This document shows positions 1-11,500 of a DNA stretch of 23,263 bases, piece after piece. The notes beneath the pieces are model-generated. The model saw nothing but the letters and a program-made list of their open reading frames with translations, made no database searches and was not told the origin of the DNA. The DNA is from Saccoglossus kowalevskii (Eukaryota > Hemichordata > Enteropneusta > Harrimaniidae). The number at the start of each line of letters is the position of its first letter. Position 1 is the stretch's first letter. The stretch spans positions 80,924 through 104,186 of the forward strand of contig NW_003139850.1 of assembly GCF_000003605.2 (NCBI RefSeq), written 5' to 3'. A program made the translations under genes and the position numbers.

Positions 1-28
1 GCAGATGCATTAAGGGCATTTAAGTACT

Positions 29-100
29 GACTCTGTGGCGCAATGGTAGCGCGTCTGACTCCAGATCAGAAGGTTGCGTGTTCGAATCACGTCAGGGTCA
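29..100 (+). tRNA. tRNA-Trp (anticodon CCA)
   Basis: This is an intact 72-nt cytosolic-type tRNA that decodes UGG. The acceptor stem pairs 29-35 with 93-99 (seven pairs, one G-U), leaving A100 as the discriminator base. The anticodon stem is 54-58 with 66-70, and the loop at 59-65 presents CCA at 61-63. The T stem is 76-80 with 88-92 (one G-U) around a TTCGAAT loop. The internal A box (TGGCGCAATGG, 36-46) and B box (about 79-89) are both present. The sequence is very close to animal tRNA-Trp as I remember it. There is no intron and no encoded CCA tail. The first run of four T's downstream is at 149-152, so the Pol III trailer would be unusually long, about 50 nt. Confidence 0.95.
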
Positions 101-336
101 TTGAGGTCGATTCGTTTATGGACTAAAAACGAGTTGAGAGCATAACAATTTTGAACAGGAATATCACGAATAGATCAAAGTACTCCATAACTGTTGTTTT
201 GGAATAGTTGACCTAAAATCTACTATCACACTGAATTCATACAAAGAAAGCGACAATAAGCGACACATGTCACAGGAAAATTACATTATCATAAAATACC
301 TTGTAGGATGACATAAAAATGAAAAATAAAAAAATA

Positions 337-410
337 CAGATGCATTAAGTGCATGTAAGTTCTGACTCTGTGGCGCAATGGTAGCGCGTCTGACTCCAGG
401 TCAGAAGGTT
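337..410 (+). pseudogene. truncated tRNA-Trp pseudogene (duplicate of the 29-100 locus)
   Basis: Positions 337-410 repeat 2-75 at an offset of 335. The 27-bp upstream flank differs at three positions. The tRNA part from 364 differs by one base (A65 to G400, in the anticodon loop) up to 410. The homology stops exactly where the T stem would begin. The 3' part of the acceptor stem is therefore absent and the molecule cannot fold as a tRNA. The A box and CCA anticodon (396-398) remain. A T-rich word at 409-416 vaguely resembles a T loop. Because the non-tRNA flank is shared, local DNA duplication explains this better than retroposition of a SINE. Confidence 0.85.
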
Positions 411-1022
411 TCAAATTTGACGATGCCAAATTTTGGGGAAAGCAACGCATGTTTGAATTTTTGTTGTTTTTTGTGTGTTTGTTTCAATAATTTAGACATC
501 GTGTCCTGCCGATGTAATTTGTTGATTTCTTAGAAGAAAAAAAAATTAAAAAGTTTAAAATCTCAGTAGTTATTGGATGAATCGGTGATTCGTTTCCATC
601 TGGTCATGTTGGAAATATTCCTGCAAGCCCACAAAATGAGGCATGCAAAGTTCCACCAATGCAGGTCTATGTCTGAAATTACACTGCGCCCTCCAACGTA
701 TTCGAACGTATACAGCCGTAGCGCGGAAGCAACTGCATACCGACCATGTCAGACCAATTGTGTCTGCTATAGCGATTAAAAGTCCTAAATGATTAGTTTA
801 TTTGAAATATAAAAGGACTCTCGAAATTCAGTTTCATTGTTTTCTATTGTAGTCTGTTGGCACATCATATGTTTATTTTTTAGGGCAGCTGATTACTCTG
901 TGAATAGTTTATGTTCAGAATTGTACTCCTATTTTCCTGGATATTTATCAAACGTTCAATGTGCAGTTTTTATTTTATTATTCGTAGATACCGATTAAAA
1001 TGCTTATCATACTCCTCCACAT

Positions 1023-1086
<64 letters not shown>

Positions 1087-2133
1087 TTTAATTTAATTGT
1101 TTATTTATTTGTCAGCTGAAGAATTGTCTCATTGTTTTTTACCTAAAATAAAACGTTATGACCAAACAAATACTAAAGTCTGAAGATATCTTCTTTCTTT
1201 CGAATTGTTTTGTGCCGTTGATGGAGTGAGATGACAATTTTCTAAATGATTGCCATACTCGTACTTGGTAATGTGGTTCTCCCATATGTTTTTATTAGTG
1301 CGCCACCAAGTGTTTGTTCAGCCATTCATTCCACGATATATACCACAGACAAAGTTATGAAACCGTGGATCAGTCGCCATTCAGTGAAACAGCATAAAAT
1401 ACATTGCATGTTAATAAACACATACAAAATGAGATTACCGTTTCTATTTTTGTTTTGAACGCAAAAGATACCAACAAGGGGTTTCTGATTTTGAAATGTG
1501 GATTCTCCCAACCTAGTTGACCCCTAACAATTATCCCAGGGCCAATCAGTGAACCGAATGGTACCGTCTATTTTGAAACACACAATAGGTGAATGGCTCA
1601 GCAGATGAAATAGCCACGTTCGGTATTACTCAATGAGGACGCGCTTTAACAAAGATATATATGCGACATATTATGAAAATTTCATAAATATTCGTCATTC
1701 GAGGATACGTACAGAAATATGTATTTTTATGGCGTGCATTGAGGTGAGTATTTGTTATCGGAAAAAGTGTGATGTGTTGGCGTGCAGTCATCGGCACCGC
1801 CGCTGGACCTTGTTCACCGCTCTGCAGCAAGCTAGATGTTTTTTTACGTGGAAGCTGCCCTTTAATGATCTTGAGCAGAAAGTGAAAATACCAATCCTAT
1901 AACGTAGGATTACATCTCGACTTATTCAACATTTTATTCTGTATTTTTAAATTCTCCTCTGTCAAAATATATTGATTCTGATATTGCATATTAAATTGTT
2001 GTTGACCCGCGCGGTGTCCTAAAATATACTCTTTCACATTTGCACGGGTGAGCTATTTTGTATTGACATTTTGCGTGTGTGTGTGTAATTTTTTTACTAT
2101 TGTCAAGTATTGTTTTTTTTGTCTCTTCATCAG
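411..2133. other. intergenic or upstream region with no supported gene
   Basis: I find no convincing coding exon here. Open frames are short, overlap on both strands and show no domain signal. The only clear structure is the (ATTT)n microsatellite. A TATAAAAG word at 808-815 lies 22 nt before a TCAGTT initiator-like word (828-833), which is tighter spacing than usual. A very good splice-donor word (GAG then GTGAGTA) lies at 1741-1750 and could end an untranslated first exon of the laminin gene. Neither is proved by sequence alone. Confidence 0.6.
1021..1084. repeat. (ATTT)n microsatellite
   Basis: About sixteen perfect copies of the tetranucleotide ATTT run without interruption. They are followed to about 1110 by degenerate ATTTA and TTTATTT words. 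The long hydrophobic open frame that covers it (FIYLFIYL periodicity) is an artefact of the repeat. Confidence 0.97.
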
Positions 2134-2297
2134 TTCCTCGTCGTGATGCGATCTTCAAAACATCGCCGTTGCTGAGAAGCTTCTCCATTTTTTCGTGTAA
2201 TTTCACCGTTGCTTCGCCCAACCAGCGAGCAGGCATCGTGAACAGTGCCAGTAGCCCGGGCAGCTGACGCCCTTTACAGGACGGGATAATATCAAAG
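2134..2297 (+). other. probable 5' untranslated region of the laminin-like gene
   Basis: This stretch is visibly richer in G+C and CpG than its surroundings and leads directly into ATG 2298. An in-frame TGA at 2265-2267 closes the reading frame just upstream, which supports 2298 as the start. The left edge is a strong acceptor-like sequence (a long T/C run ending in CATCAG at 2133). The segment could therefore be the second half of a spliced 5' UTR. Alternatively TCAGTT at 2130-2135 could be an initiator. The boundary is uncertain without transcript data. Confidence 0.4.
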
Positions 2298-2305
2298 ATG
2301 GCGGC
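2295..2305 (+). promoter_or_regulatory. YY1-type motif overlapping the start codon
   Basis: AAGATGGCGGC matches the YY1 consensus AANATGGCGGC at every fixed position and contains the start ATG at 2298-2300. YY1 sites that include the initiator ATG are a known feature of many animal promoters and 5' UTRs. Here it also gives the protein its first residues, MAA. Binding is inferred from the match only. Confidence 0.5.
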
Positions 2306-2585
2306 AGATACCGGCTGCAACTTTCGAATCCCACACCCACATTTTCGTTTTAAGCGATGGACGTTTCTGCTGGTGTTTTTAACTCTGCTTCATAATACGA
2401 GGACGCAAGAAAATGTGAATTCCCAGGCGTGTGAGAAGGTATTGAGCAGTGGAACCGTCACCTACCACGCCTGCATCAGTAAAATCGAATTTCTGTCGTT
2501 TTTGAACCTCGACCCGATAATAGAACCAGAAAACAGCACTTGTGGGTACGAGACGGACCCTAAAAACAATGAATATTGCACATTG
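2298..2585 (+). CDS. laminin beta-like, exon 1: signal peptide and start of LN domain
   Basis: The exon encodes residues 1-96 and ends in phase 0 at a perfect donor (TTG then GTGAGT). A 20-residue polar, basic N-terminus (ending FKR) precedes a hydrophobic core, WTFLLVFLTLL (21-31). Cleavage is likely near TRTQ (34-37). The n-region is longer than usual, but there is no later in-frame Met and an in-frame stop lies 30 nt upstream, so 2298 is the only sensible start. LN cysteines follow at 45, 59, 82 (in STCG) and 94 (in EYC), the same order as in laminin and netrin LN domains. N79-S-T is a glycosylation sequon. The usual laminin CYP..GDLL.GR segment is not recognisable between C45 and C82. Confidence 0.92.
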
Positions 2586-5500
2586 GTGAGTAAACACTGA
2601 AATTAATGACCCCCTCCAAATCAACATATTGGTTTCTCCCTCGATCCCCCAGGCTGTGCATATCGGGGATTATCACCAACCCCATTGAGAGTGAAAACCC
2701 GCAAAATATATAATTTTAAATATTCCCTATTTATCGAGGTTTCCGTACCCGCAGTAGATTCTGTGAGCACGTAAAACGTGTTTGTAAATTCAATATTCCT
2801 TTTGCACATTTTTCAGTGAGTGCACATGAAATAGCAACAATGTTTCCTCTAATACCCCAATTATTTTAATTATAATATAGAAAATTCTTTTAACTTAAAT
2901 TAATATAATTGATCGAGTACAGTAATGAGTTGTTATCAAGACTTTAAGAAAAAATGTGCATTTTAAGGAAAACAAAGTTTTGAGTGTTTTGGATTAATAT
3001 GCCTGTACTTTTTAATAGTCTATTTATAGCTGTTTTTTTATGATCTTTTTGTTACCATGGCAATGGGCAAACTGTCGGTGTTGAACAACATTAATGTCCT
3101 AGATATTTTCTACTTCATTAATTTTCACATACGTGATAGATGCCGTGATAAAGCACACGTTGCCATTTGAAAGATAATTATTATTTTCTATAAATTTACA
3201 TTTCCCTTTATTTTACACCTGTTGCTTTTCTCCCGGTGTGTGTATAGTCTGGACATATTGTCTGTTGCATAGCATGTTTTGTTGCATATGCTCACAGAGA
3301 CAGTCTGCTTTCTTCAAATTAGTATTGTACTGAATGAGCTACATGTATAAAATATATAGTTTTAAATTTCATGTTGGATTGGCCAGCAATGTTGATTCAA
3401 CTTAGAAAGGATTATGAAAGACTCAACTATGTTCTCACACATCTAAAAAACGTTGGTGTTAACACTGTTTTTTGTGTGTGCAAATGTCAGATAATCAGCT
3501 GAATTGTCTGCTCGCGTTCTAACTTACTAGTAAAAACATAGACCATAAAAATCATTAATCAAACTTTTAGGGTCTATGGTAAAAACACCGGTGTTTGAGG
3601 ATTGAATGCTGGCCTTCCACCTAATATTTCGTGTAGTATTTCGGCTCTCTACTGCTTCTGTTGTTGTGCTCAGTCACTTCTCTGTACTTTATATGTAAAG
3701 TTTTGATCTTCTGTTGTCATTGTAATGACGTCCTGTCCAACCCCTTTTCAGCCGCTTTTTCTGCAATCACAGCATATACTATAGCATCCCTGGACGTTCT
3801 GTTTCGTCCGTCCATCATTCTTTAAATATTCAATTCTCTCCATACAGATATCAGTAATCTCGTTTCTTCATCTGACCAGTTCAACATTCGACCTGTAACA
3901 TCTGACGTTTTGCCGCTGTATTGTGTTCACACGGCACATTGCGCTATGCAAGAAGTTGAGAACTGGTGTGACGTTTAGCGTTTAAAAACGCTGATGCCAC
4001 AACGGCGTATTCTGTTCACACACACATTTTTATAACCTGAGTATTTAACAACTTTCTCAAATAAAAGGTTTATTTCGTCCAGTGAGAACACCACTTATAT
4101 TATTTGTTGAGTTGAACCTATTAGCTAACAAGCCGTTTTCTGATTGGTCTAACTGTTAGGTGTGAGGATCGAGTAGCTCATCTTGTAAGTTAGCTTTGCA
4201 TTGACTCCAGTTGCCACAACTTTTCAGATTGATATGGGTCCCATGCAACATATACAGTACTATGTTTTTTTACACAAAATTTAACAAGTACTGCCCAATA
4301 TAATAAAATGCTTTAAAGGCTGGTGGTCGTCGCGCAGTGTATGTTTGAATTTCATGTGAATAAACAATGTATTTTAAAGCGGGAAGGTCGCCACCTGAGC
4401 ACGCGCAACGATAGCAATAAGGGATAAAAATGCAAAGACCCATGGGTAGACGCTTGTTTGTAAACAATGACACGCTATAGCCATCTGACGCATGCGCAAG
4501 TGGCGACTCCTCCGCTTTAATATAAAAAATAAGTAATTTCTGACTTGAGTGTCAGTTAGGACCTGTTGATTACATTATACATAAAATAAAGGTTATAATA
4601 ATAATGTTGCAAAAAATTTTTATTAAAATTAATTTGCATAAAATCAAATCTACAGGATTCTTAGTTTGCTTGGTGCTAAATTCATAGTTTTTGTGTACCG
4701 GTAATTTAAGCTGTATGAAATATTTCAATCACTTATGATCCCCAAGTTTTTCATTCTTTTTCCTTTTTTATTCAATTAAAATGTTTGTCATTGCTTGCAG
4801 GTTCTCTTATTAATTAGTTATAGTTATATTTATTGGCATAAACAGGCTACCTGCCAATATTTCAAGTAAAGGGGTTGTCACACCTGTGCATGCATGGGAA
4901 TTGAGTCTTCAGCGACAATAACAACACTTGCTAAAATGCACAGACTCATGGGTAGACACTTGTGTTTAAACAATAACATGCTCTTGCTGTTTGTCGCATG
5001 TGTTGGTGAAGTGTTTCTTTTATTAATTAACCTCAAAAGTAAATTCTTGTCACCTTTCTCTAATTTTTTTTTAAAACTTTTGATGTAAACAATTTCTACC
5101 ATTTCATTCAAAATTTAATAACAGAATTATTAGAAGACACACAAAAATGTGTGTGGTGGAAAAAATGACTGTGTGCAAAGTTAAAAACAAATTGATCACA
5201 TATGAAAAGCATGTTTTCAGTTAAAAAAAAAAATTGCCTTAAAATTTAGTAATGACAAAGGTTGGAGTATGACTCTCTGCTGCAAATATGTTTTCCTTTG
5301 TGCTCTAAATATAACGTCATATTTTTATTTGACACGCCCAACTCGGTGAGTCATAGCGGGTGGGTGTGGTTGTCTGATTTGACTCAGTCGACACACCCAA
5401 AATGTTATCGATTATCTATTGTCTGGTTTGGGTGTGTAAGGTTTAACATCATGCATGGTATTAATATAGCTCAATATATAATAAGTCATATTTTAATAAT

Positions 5501-8500
5501 CCAGTACAATATGATTGCTTTACGCTTCTATCGGAGATGCGCTTTTAATAGAGTAAATACGATATCTAAATACTGACTGTTTCAGATTCATGAACTTATG
5601 ATTGATGTAATCACAACCCTTGTCAAGTTACGTTTAATTGCAAAAAGTAGTCCTGTATGCTGGGTATGGTTATTCCCATATATGTTCCATTCAGTAGCAT
5701 ATGCACTGAGGTAAAAATTACTGAGGAATTTCTATTGTAAAAATAAGTCATATTTTAACTATTCAGTTTACAACAATTGTGGATTTTCGTTTACGTGCTC
5801 TTCTATTGGAGATGCACTTCTAATGAAGCAAATACGGTAAATTATAACATTTTATCAAATATTTGTTAGAATAATCGTTAAATAATTTTATTACATTAGA
5901 TCATCACTTTATTTTGGTAGTTAAGGATTCACGATTAGCAACTTTTCGGGGTGGTGTTTGATTTTGAGGAAAAAATCTGCACCTAGAATACCAAAAAAAT
6001 AGTCCTGTAGGGAAATCAACAATAAACCCAGTTTTGATAATAAAAAAATAAGCATGTCCACATTTGATAGAGGAACTCAAACTAAACATTTTAATAATCT
6101 TTATTCTCCTAGTTATTAATTGTAAGCCCCTGATAGAATAAATTAAAAATAAAATCATTGAAGTTGAAACAACATGATTATAATTTTAGTCACCAATACG
6201 GTTAAATTCTTCTTACAACTGGTATAGCAGAAATAATATTTTAATTTATAATATCAAATTATTAATCTTTACAACTGCCATATTTTCAGACATGAACTTT
6301 TAATATACAATGAACTCACTGCTCATTCAAAAGTTCTAATCACATTTGTCCAGATATTTAGAATAATAATAATATTAATATTAAGAAAATTATTATTTTA
6401 ATGGATTCTTTTACAGGGATCCATAGTACATATATGTATGTGAAATGTTGTCTTCTGTAATCAGTTTAATTTGTTTAAATATTGAAAATGAAATGTTCTT
6501 TGCTACAAAATTTATGAACGATTGTCACTTGTGAAATTAAAATTCTCTATGGTCAGTAATATTTGTATAAACCTGGATAGATTTCTCAATTTCACAGTAT
6601 TATTTCATGTAATAAATTATATAACAGTCATCAAATCCATAGCACTTTCAATACCTTCTCCCTATTGTAGTCTTAATAATGACAATTTAACACTGAGCAT
6701 GCAGGTGATTGAAATATACACACTGCAATGAAACCACCTGTTAACCATAAACATGAAATATGGTCAAGAAGTTTGAGCATTTTCAAAGTGAGCTTATTAT
6801 GGACATTTTCAAAGGAAAGTTTTTTCTATTAGCTGTTTCGTTAATTTTTGTCGACTAAAAAGAAGTCATAATTTTATAACTACTATTGAAAGAATAATTT
6901 ATAACCTGAATATTTATTTTTCTGTATTTAACTGACAGCTAAATGCACAAAATTTAAATCTCTGAATAGGCAAAGTAAACAATAAAATGTATGGTTTACT
7001 GTACACAAACACATGAATTGAAAACATAGTGAATATCTGCAATGTCAAATCTGCTAAAATTAAAACCCAGTCAATATTTACCCTTCTATGCAGTTTGAGG
7101 TCAGTTCCCTCATTCTGTGGATGGTGGTGCACAGTAGTTGGAGGGGCATGTGCTATGGTTGATGGCGGGGGCATGTTGATATCTTGTGCAAGTACAATAG
7201 AAATATAATTCACTTTATACAAACTCTTATTTTCACAAACATGTGCAAACATGTTTTTATTAAATTCACACTTCCGTCATTAATCACATGTTTACATTAC
7301 AAAACAATACTTTTCAATCAATTATCAAAATATTTTTCCAGTTAACTCTTTAATATATTTTTTCATTGCTAAACTAATATAAATTGCTAATTAAAATAAT
7401 TTCACTATGAAATTTCAATTATTGTCCAAATATTGAGATTGCAATTAAATACATGGGTTATTGACGCAGGTGTTACTTTTGTCTTTCGTACCAAACTGTA
7501 AATGTTCCAGTTCAATTTGTTCCCCTTTTATCCTGTATTGTGAAAATAAATCTAAACCATATGGACTTACATTGTACATTTTGTCCCATTCCTACCGAAC
7601 TAAAGCTTATGATGATTTTGTTAATATTGAAAATTTGACCAATTTTTAGGAATCAAAATTGTTTTACAATAATGTTGTTATAATAGTTGTGTAAAATGTC
7701 TATTTCCTTTGTAGTGACCCCTTTGTTAATGAGTTTACTGCTATGTAAGCCTAGCTTATTACACTATCGCAGCGTATTTTGAGGCATCCAGCCCGCTCCC
7801 ACACACAGGTCAGCATGTAGCATGGTAGATTCTGTGCTAGCTTACAGCAGATAAATACATATGTAAATCTGTCATGAAGATGTGGCTGACATAAAGAACC
7901 GTATAATTACATGAAAGCTTTCAACTCATAATAAAATGAATGCCACTTGAGATTGGAAAAGTTCTCAATATGCCATGGAGGTGAAATTTTTCTGGTTTTA
8001 TACCAAAAAAAAGTATAATTTTTTTTTTTGCGTCTGGATTGTATCTTTGGTGTACGTCTTGACCTCATCTAACATTACCTGACTTGACCTGTCATTTCCA
8101 GGATTTGGAGGTACTCGCCCAATGTATACGTAGATGTGGCTGCATATGGACCCAATAAATATACTATAAACAACTTTTATTTCACAAGAGATAAATGTTT
8201 GTAATTTTGAAGAGAAAAAAGATGGTCTTTTGATGGAATGGTGAACATTTCATTGGGGAGAGGGGGTCCTAACGACGCTGAGACGCAGCAATCTTTCGTG
8301 AAATGTTGTCTTTGCCAATGTATCATAAAATTTCTACCAGTGAAACAGCGTTACATAATAATAATTAGTAGTTATATGTACCGGGTATATACCTATCATG
8401 GTGTACATACATTGTGTACATCACTTGTTTCCAAGAGCTATGTAAACCTGAATAATTAAAAAAATGTTATGTGCCCTAAATATGACCTCACCAGTTGATC

Positions 8501-11500
8501 CATCCAATAAAGCCAAGGTTATTGATAATGTTTGTTTTTTTTGCAAATATATTGAAAAATTAATACCGGTATATAAGTTAATTAAAATGGTGTCACCCAA
8601 CCATATAAGCTTATGGTCTCTGCCATTATTATTTTTTCTGCCTCCAGTTTATTTTTTTTAATATATATTTTTTTAATAGTAACTGGCTTAGGTAAAAAGC
8701 TTATTACTTAAGGATTTCTCTGGCTGCTTTGCATGTAATTTGCATATGAATATACATTCCCGTTATAAAAAAAGTAACTGAAAAATCCACTCTGCTCTGC
8801 TCTATTCTGTTCTGAAAAATGTTGCAGTTTGTATCCTTGCTATTGCAATTAATTAACATGATGTCATGATTTGTCTCCTGGAAGAACAAGAAAAATTGAC
8901 ACAAATAATCAGTTGAAAAATAAATAAAAAATGATATTGACCGCAGTGACCTTGCAAGAATGGAGTCTGTCGTGCATCTGTGTCCGTGAAAACGATACCT
9001 CGTAAATTGTATAAAATCAATCATCACAAACAGTAACAAATCACAGCTCTGATTATTTGCATCTTAATATCATTACATCATAAACGGGTAATTAAATTTA
9101 CTCTTTCACTACATGCATGTCCCGTATATCTATTGTGAAGTATAATGAATACATGTACAGTACCTGTATTATGGGCTTGACAACTTTATAACGACTCACA
9201 TGCAAGTACTATAAAACATGATATGTGGCTTTGCAAATAATACATCATTTGTGACTGCAAATTTGTATACATTAATTCACGCCTCACAGAATTCATTTTT
9301 CGTAACCAAAATAATGTTTTTGTGTGAGAGTATTAAGTCTGAAACCCATCGCCTGCTTTTTTCAATTTTTTTGGGCTATTCTTGGAAGCTTCCACTAGGC
9401 GATTTCTCAAATCAGGACTGACCTTGTTCTGAAAACAGAATTTCATTCAGGATTCAGTATTTCATAAATTTCGGAGATAGTAAAATGAGATGATTGGCAA
9501 CTAGCTGAATTGATAATAGTCGGAGCTACATGTATAGGGATATATAATATGATAAATGAATGCTGGGTGTTATAATTGAGCTATTTACTTCTCTATTAGT
9601 CACGCCATGTGGCGTAACACTGCTATCTATAGAAAGAAAAACTTCCTGGCCTGAAAAGAAAAATGCAATAATAATTCACTGGATTTTCATTTTACTATTT
9701 TCACTGGTATGTTTTTGTGAAATCCATGAATGTTGAAACTCGATGAATGCATAACATATCATTACTAGTGAAATTACAAGATCGTAATTGCAAAATCTTA
9801 CTAAAAATAGAATTACAGTAATCATAGAATGGTTGTACAATATCTAAAATCTTCCTTCCCCTTCTTCCTTCCTGCTCTTTCTCCCTTCCCCTCTTCTCGT
9901 TCTTTTCTCCCCTCTTCCCCTTTTCTCCCCTCTCCCCTCCTTCTCTTCCTCCTCCCCCTCCTCCTTTTCCTCCTCCCTCTCCTCTCCTCCCCTCTTCCTC
10001 CTTTTCCTCCTTTTCCTCTTCCCCCTCCTCCCCTCTTCCTCCTTTTCCTCATCATCATCCTCTCCATCTAGACTGTATGGGATGAAAATTCATATTGTAC
10101 ATCTCTCTGATCTGACTAATGTGGGATTGTGACTGTTCCGCTGTCCAGACTGTGAGTTAAATCATAATTGGATAAATCTGTGTCGTTGTCACATGCAAGC
10201 ATTGACTATACTATGTCAACTGATCCAATGTAATCTTGTGGTATATGTAACAGCTGCAGTTAATGCCAGTCACTATTACAATGTAGCTCTTGACATTTTT
10301 CCCTAATTCTCCAGTTGCCATGACATTTCTTATTGATAATTAACAACAGCCTTGTTTTCGTAGTATGCAGATTTAAAATCTTTTTTTGGGCGTTTTGCTT
10401 GGAATTTATTTTCACTGATTTTTCATGAGTTTAATGTGAAATATAGGAAAAAAAGTATATTCGCTGGATTTTATTTTCACGGAATCATCCTTTCAGCGAA
10501 AATAGCAAAAATAAATTCCAAGCGAAAATAAAGTATTCTACAGTATTTAACCTTTTCACCACCAGACTTTCTCGCCCAAATTATTCTGCACTATTTTCTT
10601 AAAATCTTCAATATTTTTAGAAAGGAACTCTGGAGCCAATAGACAAAATTTGAGTCCCAATTTTCAGTTTTTATGCAAAAAATTTGGCTTTTTTGTCAGT
10701 TTTCTGAAGGAAAGTGCAAACGTTAAACTGGACTATTTTGTGAATTTGTGATGAAAAGAGGGAACTGGTGGTGAAAAGGTTCAGCCCATCACTACTAGAA
10801 GTGCACATAAACTTTTGCATTCATTGACTTATTATGACCGTAGATCCAAATGTCAATTTACATACAACACATGCACAACTAAAAAAAACTGACATTTGAA
10901 AATTTGTGACGATATTTTGTTTTCATGCTGGTTATTCTGCTTCTATTGTTATTACGGCAAGCATCATGGATCATTAACTGGTTTACCCCACCCACTCCCC
11001 ACTCCCAGGTACCAGGTATCATGTGATTCATCATCAGGTCAGCATTCTGTCTACTATAGAACCTGTAAAGATGAAGGTTTATTTACTTCCATGCATTCCG
11101 TGCATCAAGAAAATGGCAATAGTGTTAGTTTATACTCTTGGCTGAGAAAAAAAATCTGTTTCTCGTTTCCGTGCGCATCATTTTGAACTATGCGCCTTAA
11201 ACGATTTTTTCCTTCTAAAGCATTCCAAAATGTGCTTGTCATCACACTTGTCTAAAATTTCCTACATTTTAGCTCAGTATTCAAAAAAAAAATTGCCTCG
11301 TCGCTTTTAAAATTTCCATGAAACAAGAAACAAGAAACAGAGAATTTTTTTTCCTGGCCTTAATGCAGGTTGTATGCAGACCTTCACCTTTTAAACCTCT
11401 ATAAAATTACCTACAGTAGTATTCTATCTCTTTAACAACCAATAGAACAGTTGACCATTAATTGTACTCAAATTTTCTGTCATTATCTCATACTAAAAAG

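Noticed and set aside
808-833. TATAAAAG followed by TCAGTT as a core promoter
   Set aside because: Spacing from TATA to the initiator A is about 22 nt, shorter than the usual 30 or so, and there is no gene immediately downstream.
911-1096. Hydrophobic open frame ending in a FIYLFIYL repeat
   Set aside because: It is a translation of the (ATTT)n microsatellite, not a membrane protein.
3583-3596. 14-bp palindrome AAACACCGGTGTTT
   Set aside because: It is a perfect palindrome but isolated, with no partner sites; I cannot tie it to a factor or function.
3921-4092. Possible hAT-type element with GTGTTC-CAC-GG-AC ends
   Set aside because: The inverted match is only about 12 of 15 bases and no target duplication is visible, so I do not call it.
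7737-7850. Inverted words TGCTATGTAAGCCTAGC and GCTAGCTTACAGCA
   Set aside because: The arms are short and gapped, and there is no flanking duplication. This is too weak for an element.
8060-8092. TGACCT half-sites as a nuclear-receptor element
   Set aside because: Two hexamers with poor spacing are expected by chance in this length.
9822-10071. Long open frames on both strands (Arg/Gly/Glu-rich and Ser/Pro/Leu-rich)
   Set aside because: They are produced by the pyrimidine tract lacking stop codons; there is no complexity or domain.
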